From: Porticoccus sp963974675
GTDB lineage: Bacteria; Pseudomonadota; Gammaproteobacteria; Pseudomonadales; Porticoccaceae
Reading direction: 5' to 3'
DNA length: 64,000 nucleotides
NCBI GenBank assembly: GCA_963974675.1
Contig: CAXBDQ010000006.1
Span: forward strand, 39,708 to 103,707
This document shows positions 8,201-17,105 of this stretch, piece by piece; position 1 is the first letter of the stretch, and every line of letters begins with the position of its first letter. The position numbers were made by a program, and so were the translations under genes. Below the pieces are notes generated by a model. That model saw only the letters and a list, made by a program, of their open reading frames with translations. It did not search any database and had not been told where the DNA came from.

Positions 8201-9511
8201 ATGCTCAAACGCTTTAATCCACAGCTTACTCTTCTCCCGCTTTTACTGGGATTAATGCTTCCTGGCATGGGACATGCGGATGACCTTAATGGCGCCAATA
8301 CGGCCTGGATCATAACTGCTACTGCCTTGGTATTGTTTATGACAATACCCGGCCTTTCGCTTTTTTATGGTGGACTGGTTCGTGTTAAAAACGTTCTCTC
8401 CGTACTCATGCAGTGCTTCGCCATCACGTGTATTGCCTCTCTGATTTGGTTAATCTGTGGTTACAGCTTGGCATTTACTGATGGCGGAGCCATGAATAGC
8501 TGGATTGGTGGGTTAGACAATTTCATGCTGGCCAACGTATTTGAAGACTCCCTGTCAGGAGATATTCCTGAATCAGTTTTTGCGATGTTCCAGATGACCT
8601 TCGCGATTATTACACCAACACTCATTATTGGTGCTTTTGCAGAACGGGTTAAGTTTTCTGCCGTATTGATTTTCAGCAGCATCTGGCTTCTATTGGTTTA
8701 TGTGCCCATCACACACTGGGTTTGGGGTGGGGGCTGGCTTGGCCAAATGGGACTGCTCGACTTTGCTGGCGGCACCGTTGTTCATGTCACCGCTGGTATT
8801 GGTGCTCTAGTAGCCGCCTTAGTTGTTGGCAATCGAAAAGGTTTCCAAATTCATGCGATGATGCCTCACAACCTGACCATGACAGTGGCCGGAGCAGGCA
8901 TGCTGTGGGTAGGCTGGTTCGGTTTTAATGCTGGCTCAGCATTGGCCGCCAATGGTGATGCAGGCATGGCCATGCTGGTTACTCATATTTCTGCTGCCAC
9001 CGGCTCATTGGCCTGGATGATGATGGAGTGGATCAAACATGGCAAACCTTCGGTATTGGGTATCGTGACAGGAATGGTCGCGGGCCTCGGCACCATCACT
9101 CCTGCATCCGGCTTTGTTGGGCCAGGTGGAGCACTAATCATTGGCTTTACCGCCGGAATTGTCTGCTACTTTGCCACTCAACTGGTCAAACAAAAATTCA
9201 AAATTGATGATTCACTGGATGTTTTCCCGGTGCATGGTATGGGCGGGATTCTGGGTACGATGTTGGCGGGTGTATTTGCCTCGGCGGAACTCGGTGTTTT
9301 CAGCGGGCAAGGTTATGCCGAAGGTATGACCATGGGCTCACAAGTGCAGGTTCAGCTGATCGGCGTGGCAAGCACGCTTGTTTACACTGCTATCGTTACG
9401 TATATCATATTGAAGCTGGTCGATATGATGGTTGGTCTTCGAGTAGACACTGAAGATGAAACTTATGGTCTTGATTTGTCTCAACATGACGAACGTGGCT
9501 ATGATCTATAG
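8201..9511 (+). CDS. amtB: AmtB ammonium transporter
   Basis: 436 residues with a signal peptide (cleaved near GHA-DD, residue 26) and eleven hydrophobic segments. It conducts NH4+/NH3 across the inner membrane as a trimer. The twin pore histidines are present: His172 in THWVWGG and His345 in FPVHGMGG; the signature DFAGGTVVH.TAG is at about 187-199. The C-terminal tail D.EDE.YGLDL..H.ER.Y matches the conserved segment that contacts GlnK. glnK itself, the usual partner gene, is not next to it. Expression is likely from the sigma-54 promoter at 8053. A strong terminator follows. Confidence 0.97.
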   Translation: MLKRFNPQLTLLPLLLGLMLPGMGHADDLNGANTAWIITATALVLFMTIPGLSLFYGGLVRVKNVLSVLMQCFAITCIASLIWLICGYSLAFTDGGAMNSWIGGLDNFMLANVFEDSLSGDIPESVFAMFQMTFAIITPTLIIGAFAERVKFSAVLIFSSIWLLLVYVPITHWVWGGGWLGQMGLLDFAGGTVVHVTAGIGALVAALVVGNRKGFQIHAMMPHNLTMTVAGAGMLWVGWFGFNAGSALAANGDAGMAMLVTHISAATGSLAWMMMEWIKHGKPSVLGIVTGMVAGLGTITPASGFVGPGGALIIGFTAGIVCYFATQLVKQKFKIDDSLDVFPVHGMGGILGTMLAGVFASAELGVFSGQGYAEGMTMGSQVQVQLIGVASTLVYTAIVTYIILKLVDMMVGLRVDTEDETYGLDLSQHDERGYDL

Positions 9512-9537
9512 GACGATTACGAATCTGACTCACAAAT

Positions 9538-9565
9538 AAAAAAACCGCCACAAGGCGGTTTTTTT
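9538..9565. terminator. Bidirectional terminator between amtB and btuF
   Basis: AAAACCGCC / GGCGGTTTT stem with a four-base loop, flanked by A-rich and T7 tracts, so it serves the converging amtB and B12 operon. Confidence 0.9.
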
Positions 9566-9586
9566 ATTCTCAAAATAGATAATGGT

Positions 9587-10453
9587 CTAGCGGGTCTGAT
9601 CAATGGCACTACAGAGTTGCCTAGCTCCCAGAAGAATTCGAGGAGTGTGACGGTGAAGCAAATAGGGATCAACTTTATACAGGTGATGATTAGTCACCGC
9701 CCTTAGCTGGGGCCATTGCTTCCAGTATTCAAAAGCAGCCTCAACATCTGTGTACTGCCCAACAATAATAACTTCTGGATCTGCTGCCAACACCGACTCC
9801 ACCCCTATCCGAGGGACTAACGGCCTTACATCTGAAAAGATATTTTCAGCGCCACAAAGCTGGAGCACATCGGAGACCAGATGTTTGCCCCCAAAGCTGA
9901 TTAAGGGAGATTGCCAGATCTGGTAATAAACACTGACCTTTCGGACCTGTTGGTACCTGTTCCGCAGGTGTTCAAGAGTAACCCGAAACTGGTGAATCGT
10001 TTTTTCTGACTCAGAATCGACACCCAGAAGGCGACCAATTTTATGGAGGGTCTCGGGAATATTGTCGAGTTTTCTCGGCTCATTGACGAAAACATTCAAA
10101 CCCAACGAAGACAATCGCTGAATAATATTTTCTCCGTTACCACTTCGCCAAACCAATACGAGGTCTGGCTTATAAGCAAGCAATGCCTCGTAATTAATTT
10201 TGTTGTTAGAACCGATAATAGGAAGTGATTTCGCTTCTTCCGGAAAATCGCTCCAAGCTACGGTAGCGACCATGCGGTCGCCACCGCCTACGGCATACAC
10301 AACTTCAGTCAGATGAGGAGCCAAACTGATCACTCGTTGAGCAGGCTTCGATAATATTATTTCCCGACCGAGGTCATCCTTAACATGAATCCCTGCCCCT
10401 GTGTGTAACGAGAACAACAACAATACAAAGCACCACAACCTCCGGCCTCTCAT
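9587..10453 (-). CDS. btuF: Cobalamin ABC transporter substrate-binding protein (BtuF type)
   Basis: About 288 residues. A signal peptide (RRLWCFVLLLFSLHTGAG) is followed by the helical-backbone binding-protein fold: RVISLAPHLTEVVYAVGGGDR..., DLVL.WRSGN, and conserved E residues for docking to BtuC. It would bind B12 in the periplasm and deliver it to BtuCD. I prefer the ATG at 10453 with GGTGA upstream; a TTG three codons earlier would overlap btuD. It is the last gene of the riboswitch-led B12 operon. Confidence 0.88.
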   Translation of the reverse strand: MRGRRLWCFVLLLFSLHTGAGIHVKDDLGREIILSKPAQRVISLAPHLTEVVYAVGGGDRMVATVAWSDFPEEAKSLPIIGSNNKINYEALLAYKPDLVLVWRSGNGENIIQRLSSLGLNVFVNEPRKLDNIPETLHKIGRLLGVDSESEKTIHQFRVTLEHLRNRYQQVRKVSVYYQIWQSPLISFGGKHLVSDVLQLCGAENIFSDVRPLVPRIGVESVLAADPEVIIVGQYTDVEAAFEYWKQWPQLRAVTNHHLYKVDPYLLHRHTPRILLGARQLCSAIDQTR

Positions 10454-10454
10454 A

Positions 10455-11225
10455 TTAAACAATCACCAGTGGAGAACCTGTTTTGGGGTGGATTCCCATG
10501 GAGACAGCCACATTGAAAACCTGCTCGATTAACTCTGTGGTCAGCACAGTCTCCGGTGAACCTTTTGCTACAAGTCGACCACAGCTCAACATCACCAACT
10601 GATCGGCACAACTGGCCGCCAAATTGAGGTCATGAACAACCAACAAAACACCAACGCCCTGCCGAACAAAGCTTTTGACAATATCCAGGGTGAGCTGTTG
10701 GTGGGCCAAATCAAAGGCTGATGTTGGTTCATCCAAAATCAGAATCCTATCACCGCTAGCATCCGGCTCCCATATTTGTGCAAGCACTCGCGCCAACTGT
10801 ACCCTCTGCTTTTCTCCGCCAGACATTTGGGTATAGGGTCGCTTATCCAAATAGCTACCACCCACGAGATCCAGAACCGCATCGACTATTTCAGTATCTT
10901 TGGTTAAACCAGTGGAATGGGGAATCCGCCCCATCATCACTACCTCTCGGGCGGTAAAGGGAAAGTTCAGAGCCGAACCCTGAGGTAATACACCAAGTAT
11001 TCGGGCCAGCTGCTTTGGCTGCCATTGATCGAAAGAAAGGCCATTAAAGGTAACATCACCGGATGAGGGTTTTATCTCTCCGCATAACAAACGTAACAAG
11101 CTGGTTTTACCCGCACCGTTAGGACCAACAATCGCCGTCACTTCACCAGATTTTACCTGTAAATCAATACCTTGCAACAAATCAAAACCTGCAATAGATA
11201 ATGATAACTGGTGGGTTTCAAGCAT
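10455..11225 (-). CDS. btuD: Cobalamin ABC transporter ATP-binding protein (BtuD type)
   Basis: 256 residues. Walker A GPNGAGKTS, signature MSGGEKQRVQLARVLAQ, Walker B ILILDEPTSAFD and a switch His in VVHDLNL. The overall form resembles HmuV/BtuD ATPases of the FecCD importer class, which drive uptake of B12, haem or siderophores. The gene context (btuC 3 bp upstream, btuF 1 bp downstream, riboswitch at the head) decides for cobalamin. Confidence 0.92.
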   Translation of the reverse strand: MLETHQLSLSIAGFDLLQGIDLQVKSGEVTAIVGPNGAGKTSLLRLLCGEIKPSSGDVTFNGLSFDQWQPKQLARILGVLPQGSALNFPFTAREVVMMGRIPHSTGLTKDTEIVDAVLDLVGGSYLDKRPYTQMSGGEKQRVQLARVLAQIWEPDASGDRILILDEPTSAFDLAHQQLTLDIVKSFVRQGVGVLLVVHDLNLAASCADQLVMLSCGRLVAKGSPETVLTTELIEQVFNVAVSMGIHPKTGSPLVIV

Positions 11226-11228
11226 CGA

Positions 11229-12260
11229 TCAGCCCACCATTCTGTTTCGTTGTTGTAGCAACAAAGCAACAAAAAATGGCGCCCCTAACAAAGCGGTAAT
11301 TACCCCGGTCGGCAATTCCGCCGGAGACATCAATGTCCGAGCCGCAGTATCCGCCAGCACAAGTAACACAGCGCCAAGAATGGCAGATCCGGGAATCAAG
11401 TAACGGTGATCGGGGCCAATTATTAACCGAACCAAGTGCGGAACAATCAGACCCACAAAAGCCACTACACCAGACACAGCAACAGCAACCCCTACTCCCA
11501 GAGCCGTCAACAAAATCAAACGTCGCTTCATGGCTTCGACATCTACACCCAGATGACGCGCCTCCGACTCGCCCAACAACATGGCGTTTAGTGCCTTCCC
11601 CTCTCTAGGTAAGACCAGAATCAGCGGAATTGCCACTAGCCCCATCGTTAGCGTTCTGGGCCAATCGGCACCATCCAGATTACCCATTTGCCAAAGACTG
11701 ATCCGCCGCAACATTTCGTTGTCAGCAAAAAAACTGAAGAGGCTTGTTATCGCCCCGGACAGCGCAGTAATCGCAATACCTGCCAACAGCATCGTCGCCA
11801 CTGAGGTACCAGTAACGGACGTTGCAAGACTATAGACAACACTGGTTGCCAATAGGCCGCCCACAAAAGCGCCAATAGCGATAGCAGGCAATTCAATACC
11901 ACTACCGATGGCATTGACTCCACCAAAAAAAATGATACAGCTAGCTCCTACCGATGCACCACTGGAGACGCCGATCAAGGAGGGGTCTGCCAGCGGATTG
12001 CGAAATAGCCCCTGCATAACAGCCCCACAACTGGCCAGACAAGCGCCAGACAAAGCCGCTAATAAAACCCGAGGCAAACGAATCGACTGAAGAATGCGAT
12101 GATCCATATCGAGCAGTTTCAGACTGAACAGCCCCCATATTTTTGAAGGTGATATATCTGTAGGGCCACTCAATAAACCACACAACAACGCTATGACCAG
12201 AGCAACACTAGCTAATAAGATGAATTTAATGGGGGAATAGCGGCGCAATGTAACTCTCAA
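11229..12260 (-). CDS. btuC: Cobalamin ABC transporter permease (BtuC type)
   Basis: 343 residues, FecCD family, about ten membrane helices. Typical segments: RLPR.L.A...GA.LA..G...Q...RNPLADP.LIGVS.GA near residues 60-110, and the cytoplasmic coupling loop with GLIVPH..R...GPDHR near 270. The reading frame starts at TTG; the protein begins with a basic stretch ahead of the first helix. It forms the inner-membrane channel for B12 with BtuD. Confidence 0.92.
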   Translation of the reverse strand: MRVTLRRYSPIKFILLASVALVIALLCGLLSGPTDISPSKIWGLFSLKLLDMDHRILQSIRLPRVLLAALSGACLASCGAVMQGLFRNPLADPSLIGVSSGASVGASCIIFFGGVNAIGSGIELPAIAIGAFVGGLLATSVVYSLATSVTGTSVATMLLAGIAITALSGAITSLFSFFADNEMLRRISLWQMGNLDGADWPRTLTMGLVAIPLILVLPREGKALNAMLLGESEARHLGVDVEAMKRRLILLTALGVGVAVAVSGVVAFVGLIVPHLVRLIIGPDHRYLIPGSAILGAVLLVLADTAARTLMSPAELPTGVITALLGAPFFVALLLQQRNRMVG

Positions 12261-12314
12261 TTTTTAACCATCTATTTTTAAAAATATATTCAGCTATTGA
12301 TTAAAAATCCACAG

Positions 12315-12908
12315 CTAAAAATCTACACCGCGGCGTGCCATCACACCGGCTTTATAGGCATGCTTGATGTCCTTAATTTCAGATACGGTATCCGCTAACT
12401 CTTGCAAAGCTGAGCCACCACCACGTCCAGTAATGACAACACTCTGATTTTTTGGACGATTTTTTAGCACGTCCAACACAGTCTGTTCATCAAGGTATTT
12501 AAAGCTAAACATATAAGTAAGTTCATCGAGAACAACTAGGTGGAAACTGTCGTCTTTTAACATCTGCTCGGCAACAGCCCAGGTTTTTTTAGCCGCCTGA
12601 ATATCGGCTTCTCTATCTTGAGTATCCCAAGTAAACCCTGTCCCCATTTGATAGAAATTTACCTGAGGGCATATATCGCGCAAATAAAGCTCTTCTCCGG
12701 AAAGCTGCTGCCCTTTGATGAACTGAACAACACCTACTTTGTAATCGTAACCCAAGGCTCGCATGACCATACCAAATGCCGAGCTGGTTTTACCCTTGCC
12801 CTCACCAGTTAACAAGATCACAACACCGCGCTCAGTATCTGCAGCCTTAATACCCGCATCAACATTCTCTTTGAGCTTCTGCATTTTTTTTTGGTGCTTA
12901 TCTGTCAC
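12315..12908 (-). CDS. cobO: Cob(I)yrinic acid a,c-diamide adenosyltransferase (CobO/BtuR type)
   Basis: 197 residues. Adds the 5'-deoxyadenosyl group from ATP to cob(I)alamin or corrinoid precursors. The P-loop is LLTGEGKGKTSSAFG; further conserved blocks are GVVQFIKG, LVVLDELTY and VVITGRGG. GTG start behind a GAGGAT ribosome site, 15 bp after the preceding gene. In an uptake operon without de novo synthesis genes it points to salvage of imported corrinoid into adenosylcobalamin. Confidence 0.93.
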   Translation of the reverse strand: MTDKHQKKMQKLKENVDAGIKAADTERGVVILLTGEGKGKTSSAFGMVMRALGYDYKVGVVQFIKGQQLSGEELYLRDICPQVNFYQMGTGFTWDTQDREADIQAAKKTWAVAEQMLKDDSFHLVVLDELTYMFSFKYLDEQTVLDVLKNRPKNQSVVITGRGGGSALQELADTVSEIKDIKHAYKAGVMARRGVDF

Positions 12909-12923
12909 AGGGTATCCTCGGCG

Positions 12924-13856
12924 TTAATCACTAATAACAGCGTTCCATTTTGTCGCCGCAGGAACACCTGCAGGCAAAGAATGCACCTCAGGATGCAGTA
13001 GGTTGGCAAGAATTTCCAGACTATCGACCAAACGCGGACCAGGGCGACTGAAATAACTATTACCGTCCACCATAAAGACCTGATCATTTTTAGCCGCAGG
13101 CAATTGAGAAAATTCAGTATTATGAAGCAGCAAAGGCATGTCTTGCTCTGTTCTGGATAGATCAAAACCACAAAGGGAGACCAAAATCACATCCGGTTTT
13201 GCCGCAACCAGATCCCCCCAAGAACGAGAGCATGATGGTTTATCCCGCATACCAAAACAGGGGATACCGCCAGCCATGTCTATTAATTCAGGATACCAAT
13301 GCCCACCATCAAACAAAGGATCAAGCCATTCGAGAATGGCCACCCTTGGGCGCAAATGATGAGGGATACTTTCTGAACGCTGAACAACGGCGTCTACACG
13401 CCGATTCAAATGATCTAAATATACCTGCGCCTCAGCCTCACGACCCGCTGCTTTTCCTACCACTGGAATGGTTAGTAAAACATCGCTTAAACAGGTGGGT
13501 TCCAAATTAATAACTTGCGGAGAACCCGGCAACTCACAAGCAACGGAGGTGACCTCGTCAGCTGACACGGCACATACATCACAAAGAGCTTGAGTGACAA
13601 TTAAATTAGGTGCCAAAGTAGACAGCGTATCCATATCCAAACTATAGAGTGCGCTATCTGTTTCCAGCTGACTTCGAACCAAGACATCGATTTCGTGGCT
13701 GGCGAGACCTTTGGGGATTCTCGATTGAGTGACGACAGGCAACCCCACAACATCACTGGGGTAATCACACTCATGGGTAACCCCCACTAACTGATCACGC
13801 AAACCAATGCCACAAATGATTTCCGTGGCACTGGGCAGTAAAGAAACAATATTCAT
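12924..13856 (-). CDS. Cobalamin-binding protein of the BtuF superfamily without signal peptide
   Basis: 310 residues. It starts directly with the fold's first strand, MNIVSLLPSATEIICGIGL, and lacks any export signal, in contrast to the btuF-type gene of the same operon. Conserved parts are THECDYP, VTQ.LC.VCAVS, RVA.LEWLDP.F..GHW.PE and the Pro-Gly-Pro-Arg near the end. This cytoplasmic-looking branch accompanies B12 genes in many bacteria; its role (intracellular corrinoid carrier or sensor) is inferred, not known. Cys residues in C.VC could bind metal or cobalt. Confidence 0.75.
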   Translation of the reverse strand: MNIVSLLPSATEIICGIGLRDQLVGVTHECDYPSDVVGLPVVTQSRIPKGLASHEIDVLVRSQLETDSALYSLDMDTLSTLAPNLIVTQALCDVCAVSADEVTSVACELPGSPQVINLEPTCLSDVLLTIPVVGKAAGREAEAQVYLDHLNRRVDAVVQRSESIPHHLRPRVAILEWLDPLFDGGHWYPELIDMAGGIPCFGMRDKPSCSRSWGDLVAAKPDVILVSLCGFDLSRTEQDMPLLLHNTEFSQLPAAKNDQVFMVDGNSYFSRPGPRLVDSLEILANLLHPEVHSLPAGVPAATKWNAVISD

Positions 13857-13913
13857 AGCGCATTACCTAAAAAAGAGAGCCTGACAGGAATACACTCAAA
13901 ATAAGGTGGCATC

Positions 13914-14606
13914 TCAAAGTACACCCATTAAATCAGTGTACACGAAGCCTTCTCGCTTCACGGTTTCGCCCACAGTCACCTCAACTGGTTTATGGAACAT
14001 GGGGCCATTCCAAGCGAAGGTGTGAAACTCACCATTTTCGCCACAACGATCGACAGCCTCAGGCAGCTTTATCAGCAGCGCTCGATCAAAAGCGTGCCCG
14101 GCCAAAGCCTCAGGGACTTTTGTCGGATCAAGACAGGTCAGGTATGCCAGCAATCCGGACTCAATCATGCTATCAGCCAGTTCCGTTGTGGGAATACCCC
14201 AGATAGGGAACATCAGATCCAGTCCGGTATCTGCCATGCGCTCCTCACGATACTGACGGATATCCTCCAGAAAAAGATCCCCAAATGCGACAGCATCCGG
14301 TGCCATTTCACGCTTGGCGCGATCTATGGCACTGGACATCAACTGTTCATATTGCTCATTGCTACAAGGCCAGGGCAGGGCAACCTCAAGTAATGGCAGC
14401 TCCGCCGCTTCTGCCTGTGCACGAACCAGCTCCAACCTAACCCCATGGATCGCTGAGCGACCAAACTCACTATTGAAAGTCGTCAGCAAGCCAACTACTT
14501 CCACATCAGGGTTTTGCTGTAATTGGTACAGTGCCCAAGCGGAGTCCTTACCACTACTCCAGGATAATAATACTCGGGCTTTCTTCTTCGAACTCAAATC
14601 AGTCAC
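13914..14606 (-). CDS. Dph6-like ATP-binding protein (adenine nucleotide alpha hydrolase fold) in the B12 operon
   Basis: 230 residues. The PP-loop SWSSGKDSAW opens the protein, followed by GLLTTFN, AIHGVR..L...QA and AFGDLFLEDIR..RE, the pattern of the MJ0570/Dph6 (COG2102) family. In eukaryotes and archaea this family makes diphthamide; bacteria have no diphthamide, so the bacterial substrate is unknown. Placement directly after btuB in a riboswitch-controlled operon suggests a task in corrinoid amidation or salvage; that is inference. GTG start with AAGGAAG upstream. Confidence 0.8.
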   Translation of the reverse strand: MTDLSSKKKARVLLSWSSGKDSAWALYQLQQNPDVEVVGLLTTFNSEFGRSAIHGVRLELVRAQAEAAELPLLEVALPWPCSNEQYEQLMSSAIDRAKREMAPDAVAFGDLFLEDIRQYREERMADTGLDLMFPIWGIPTTELADSMIESGLLAYLTCLDPTKVPEALAGHAFDRALLIKLPEAVDRCGENGEFHTFAWNGPMFHKPVEVTVGETVKREGFVYTDLMGVL

Positions 14607-14668
14607 AACTGCCGTCTTCCTTTCTTTTAATTAAAGAACCCTTGTAGAGAAAGAAGCTAAAGCTAATA

Positions 14669-16615
14669 TTAGGGAGCAAAATTGTAACGAACACCTACGA
14701 CAGCACCGAAGCCCAATGTTTGATAGCCATAAACCTCTTCATAATTATCGTCGAGGATATTGTCCAGTCGCGTATAAAACGACAACTGCTTGTTCATTTG
14801 AAAGCTGGCACTTAGATTCAACAATGTGTAGTCATCTAACCTCACGACCTGTGATGGTTGAGGCCATGGAGGGAAAAATTCATCATCCTGAGAACCATTG
14901 TACTGGGCATTTAGGTTTACATTGAATTGACTAGTTGGCGACCAATTTAAACTGACGCTGCCAAGGTGCCGAGGTCGACGAAGTTCATCGGCATCGCGAT
15001 CAACAGCTGAATCCGGCTGAGTGGCATCGACATACGTATAGCTTGCTTTCAAACCCAAAGTTGCCGCAAGTCTAGCATCCAAAGTTACCTCTACGCCCTG
15101 TCGATCACTGGTACCATTAATATTTTCTGCCGTAAACGCAAAGGTCATCGGGTCATACACAAAACCATCGATTTCATTTTCTAACCGGGCATTAAAGTAA
15201 GTTATACCAAGCAACAACCCACCACCCAATAACGTTTGATCAACGCCTACCTCCCAGCTTTTGGATTCTTCCGGCTGTAAGCCTGGGTTACCCTGAAAAT
15301 TGGTAAAAAAACCAAAACGTTCAGTAAAGGTGGGATTTTTAATGGCTGTTCCGTAGGTTCCACGCAACCGAGTATCACCATTAGGGAGTGTATAGCTTGC
15401 CTCAAACCGGCGGGTATTGGCATTTTGAAATTCGTCGTTATCATCATGACGAACACTGGCCGCCAGGGTCAGGTCATCCCAAAGTGTAATCCTATATTCT
15501 AAAGCCAAACTGTCCGTTCTTCTTTTTCGGTCCTGGTTCGGGTCCCCCCATGGCTGAGCTGTGCCCCGTTGACTAAAATCCTCAGTTTCATGTTCGGCTA
15601 AAAAAGATAATTGCTGCGTGTTATCTGCCCAATTCAGCGCATTCAGGTAACTGTACTGCTTCTTTCGTATTGATTTATCGCCAGAGAGGCTACCATTAGT
15701 AAACTCATCGTTATTATGGCGACTAACTGATACCGCCAGTCGTTGTTGCCAGTGATCATCGAATAATGAGAAATCCGTCTGCAGCCGAGCAAAACGTTGC
15801 CGAAACTCAGACTCTTTGTCGGCGTCTTGAGGCAATCCCGTCACAAATGAATCTATCTCATCAAACTCATTTTCGCCTTCGGTCTGGCGGCCAGTTAGGG
15901 AAAAAGACAGGTTCTCCAATGGCTTCCAACCCGCATTTAGATTCAACGTGGTATTTCTGTAACCATCTTCCTCTCCGCCATGGCGGGAAATATTTTCACC
16001 ATCGGCTGAAACATGGGATCCATTCAAATTAATATGATAGGCATCCCCACCACTTCCCAGGCTAAACCCAGAGTGGTTGGTGCCGTGACTCCCTGCCTCT
16101 GAATACACACTACTCTGTAGTGGCTTATTGGCTTTTTGGGTCAAGATATTCACCACCCCAGCCACAGCGTCACTGCCCCACAAAGCACTTTGTGGGCCAC
16201 GAACAATTTCAATTCTTTCTATCCCTGTCACCGGCAAGTGAGCCCAGTTGAACTCATCCCCCTGTGAAGCATCATTGACCTCCACACCATCAATCATCAC
16301 CAACACATGGTTTCCCTCTGCACCACGCATACGCAATTGTGTCGTTGAGCCGAGAACACCACTTCGATTAATCGCTAACCCGGGGACATCACGTAGCAAA
16401 TCGCTAACCATAGTCGCGTGAGAATTTTCTATATCTTTGGCAGAAATGACGGAAATGGCACTAGCAGATTGTTGAAGGCTAATAGGCTGATGTGAAGCAG
16501 TAACGACTATTTCTTGTAAATTAGAATATTCATTTTTCGGCTGCTGAGCATAGGCGTGGTTGTTATAAGTCACAGCAGAAACTGCCAGAAGACTGGCAAG
16601 GGCAAAGTATTTCAT
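14669..16615 (-). CDS. btuB: BtuB-type TonB-dependent outer-membrane cobalamin receptor
   Basis: 648 residues from the ATG at 16615 (GGAGA ribosome site; the frame is open further upstream but that would run through the leader). Signal peptide ending near AYA-QQ; TonB box EIVVTAS; plug domain with DVPGLAINRSG, LRMRGAEGNHVLVMIDGVEVND and IEIVRGP.SALWGSDAVAGVVNI; then a 22-strand barrel ending in ...GVRYNFAP with terminal aromatic features. It brings B12 across the outer membrane. The cobalamin riboswitch just upstream makes the substrate nearly certain. Confidence 0.93.
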   Translation of the reverse strand: MKYFALASLLAVSAVTYNNHAYAQQPKNEYSNLQEIVVTASHQPISLQQSASAISVISAKDIENSHATMVSDLLRDVPGLAINRSGVLGSTTQLRMRGAEGNHVLVMIDGVEVNDASQGDEFNWAHLPVTGIERIEIVRGPQSALWGSDAVAGVVNILTQKANKPLQSSVYSEAGSHGTNHSGFSLGSGGDAYHINLNGSHVSADGENISRHGGEEDGYRNTTLNLNAGWKPLENLSFSLTGRQTEGENEFDEIDSFVTGLPQDADKESEFRQRFARLQTDFSLFDDHWQQRLAVSVSRHNNDEFTNGSLSGDKSIRKKQYSYLNALNWADNTQQLSFLAEHETEDFSQRGTAQPWGDPNQDRKRRTDSLALEYRITLWDDLTLAASVRHDDNDEFQNANTRRFEASYTLPNGDTRLRGTYGTAIKNPTFTERFGFFTNFQGNPGLQPEESKSWEVGVDQTLLGGGLLLGITYFNARLENEIDGFVYDPMTFAFTAENINGTSDRQGVEVTLDARLAATLGLKASYTYVDATQPDSAVDRDADELRRPRHLGSVSLNWSPTSQFNVNLNAQYNGSQDDEFFPPWPQPSQVVRLDDYTLLNLSASFQMNKQLSFYTRLDNILDDNYEEVYGYQTLGFGAVVGVRYNFAP

Positions 16616-16735
16616 TGATTTTTCTCCAACGTTCAGCCCCGAACGTATCTTGAGTAAAAAATACCCACGAAGGAGAAATTGGCGGAAAGACAACAGGATT
16701 GTCAAAACCAGCGCAACCGCACCCCGCGGTTCGTC

Positions 16736-16912
16736 TGCGTAGCGACAGGCCGGTCTCCGGACTCATGAGCGGTTTCCCTGCTAAATCGCCTTCCCATATC
16801 AAACATGACACAGTGGCTGTGTGATTTAGCGCTTGAGCCTACCAATTGCCTAATGGCCAGTAGACTCACTCAATTACCGTTGCGGGGGCAGTATCGGAAT
16901 GGTTAACCTTTT
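16736..16912 (-). promoter_or_regulatory. Cobalamin riboswitch leading the B12 operon
   Basis: Read on the minus strand, the conserved elements appear in order: GGTTAACC near the 5' side, CTGCCCCCGCAACGGTAA, the GCCACTG core, ATGGGAAGGC, and the B12 box GTCCGGAGACCGGCCTGTC at about 16743-16763. These are the hallmark blocks of the AdoCbl aptamer. Between it and the btuB start (16616-16735) is a hairpin AACCGC/GCGGTT followed by a short T run, which may form part of the expression platform; whether it acts on termination or on ribosome access cannot be read directly. Confidence 0.95.
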
Positions 16913-17021
16913 TTGAAGCACTGACTGTTAAGAAAGTACTGGGTTTAAACTCACCGATTTCCCGTTTCACTCAACTCGCAGGTATGCGAGCCAAGAACCT
17001 ATTGCATTAGCAAGGCGCAGA

Positions 17022-17050
17022 AATTTACGCCCACAACGAGTTAATGTCAA
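17022..17050 (-). promoter_or_regulatory. Sigma-70 promoter of the B12 riboswitch transcript
   Basis: On the minus strand, a perfect -35 TTGACA, a 17-bp spacer and -10 TAAATT. Transcription would begin near 17015, giving about 100 nt before the aptamer, in which a small hairpin (CTCGCA/TGCGAG, 16975-16990) lies. Confidence 0.7.
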
Positions 17051-17105
17051 CAAGACAGCAGCAAATGATGGAATAGGAAAAAATAAATAAATAACGAAAA
17101 AGATA

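Noticed and set aside
13992..14393. A 133-codon open frame opposite the Dph6-like gene
   Set aside because: No ribosome site or domain; the opposite strand encodes a conserved PP-loop protein.
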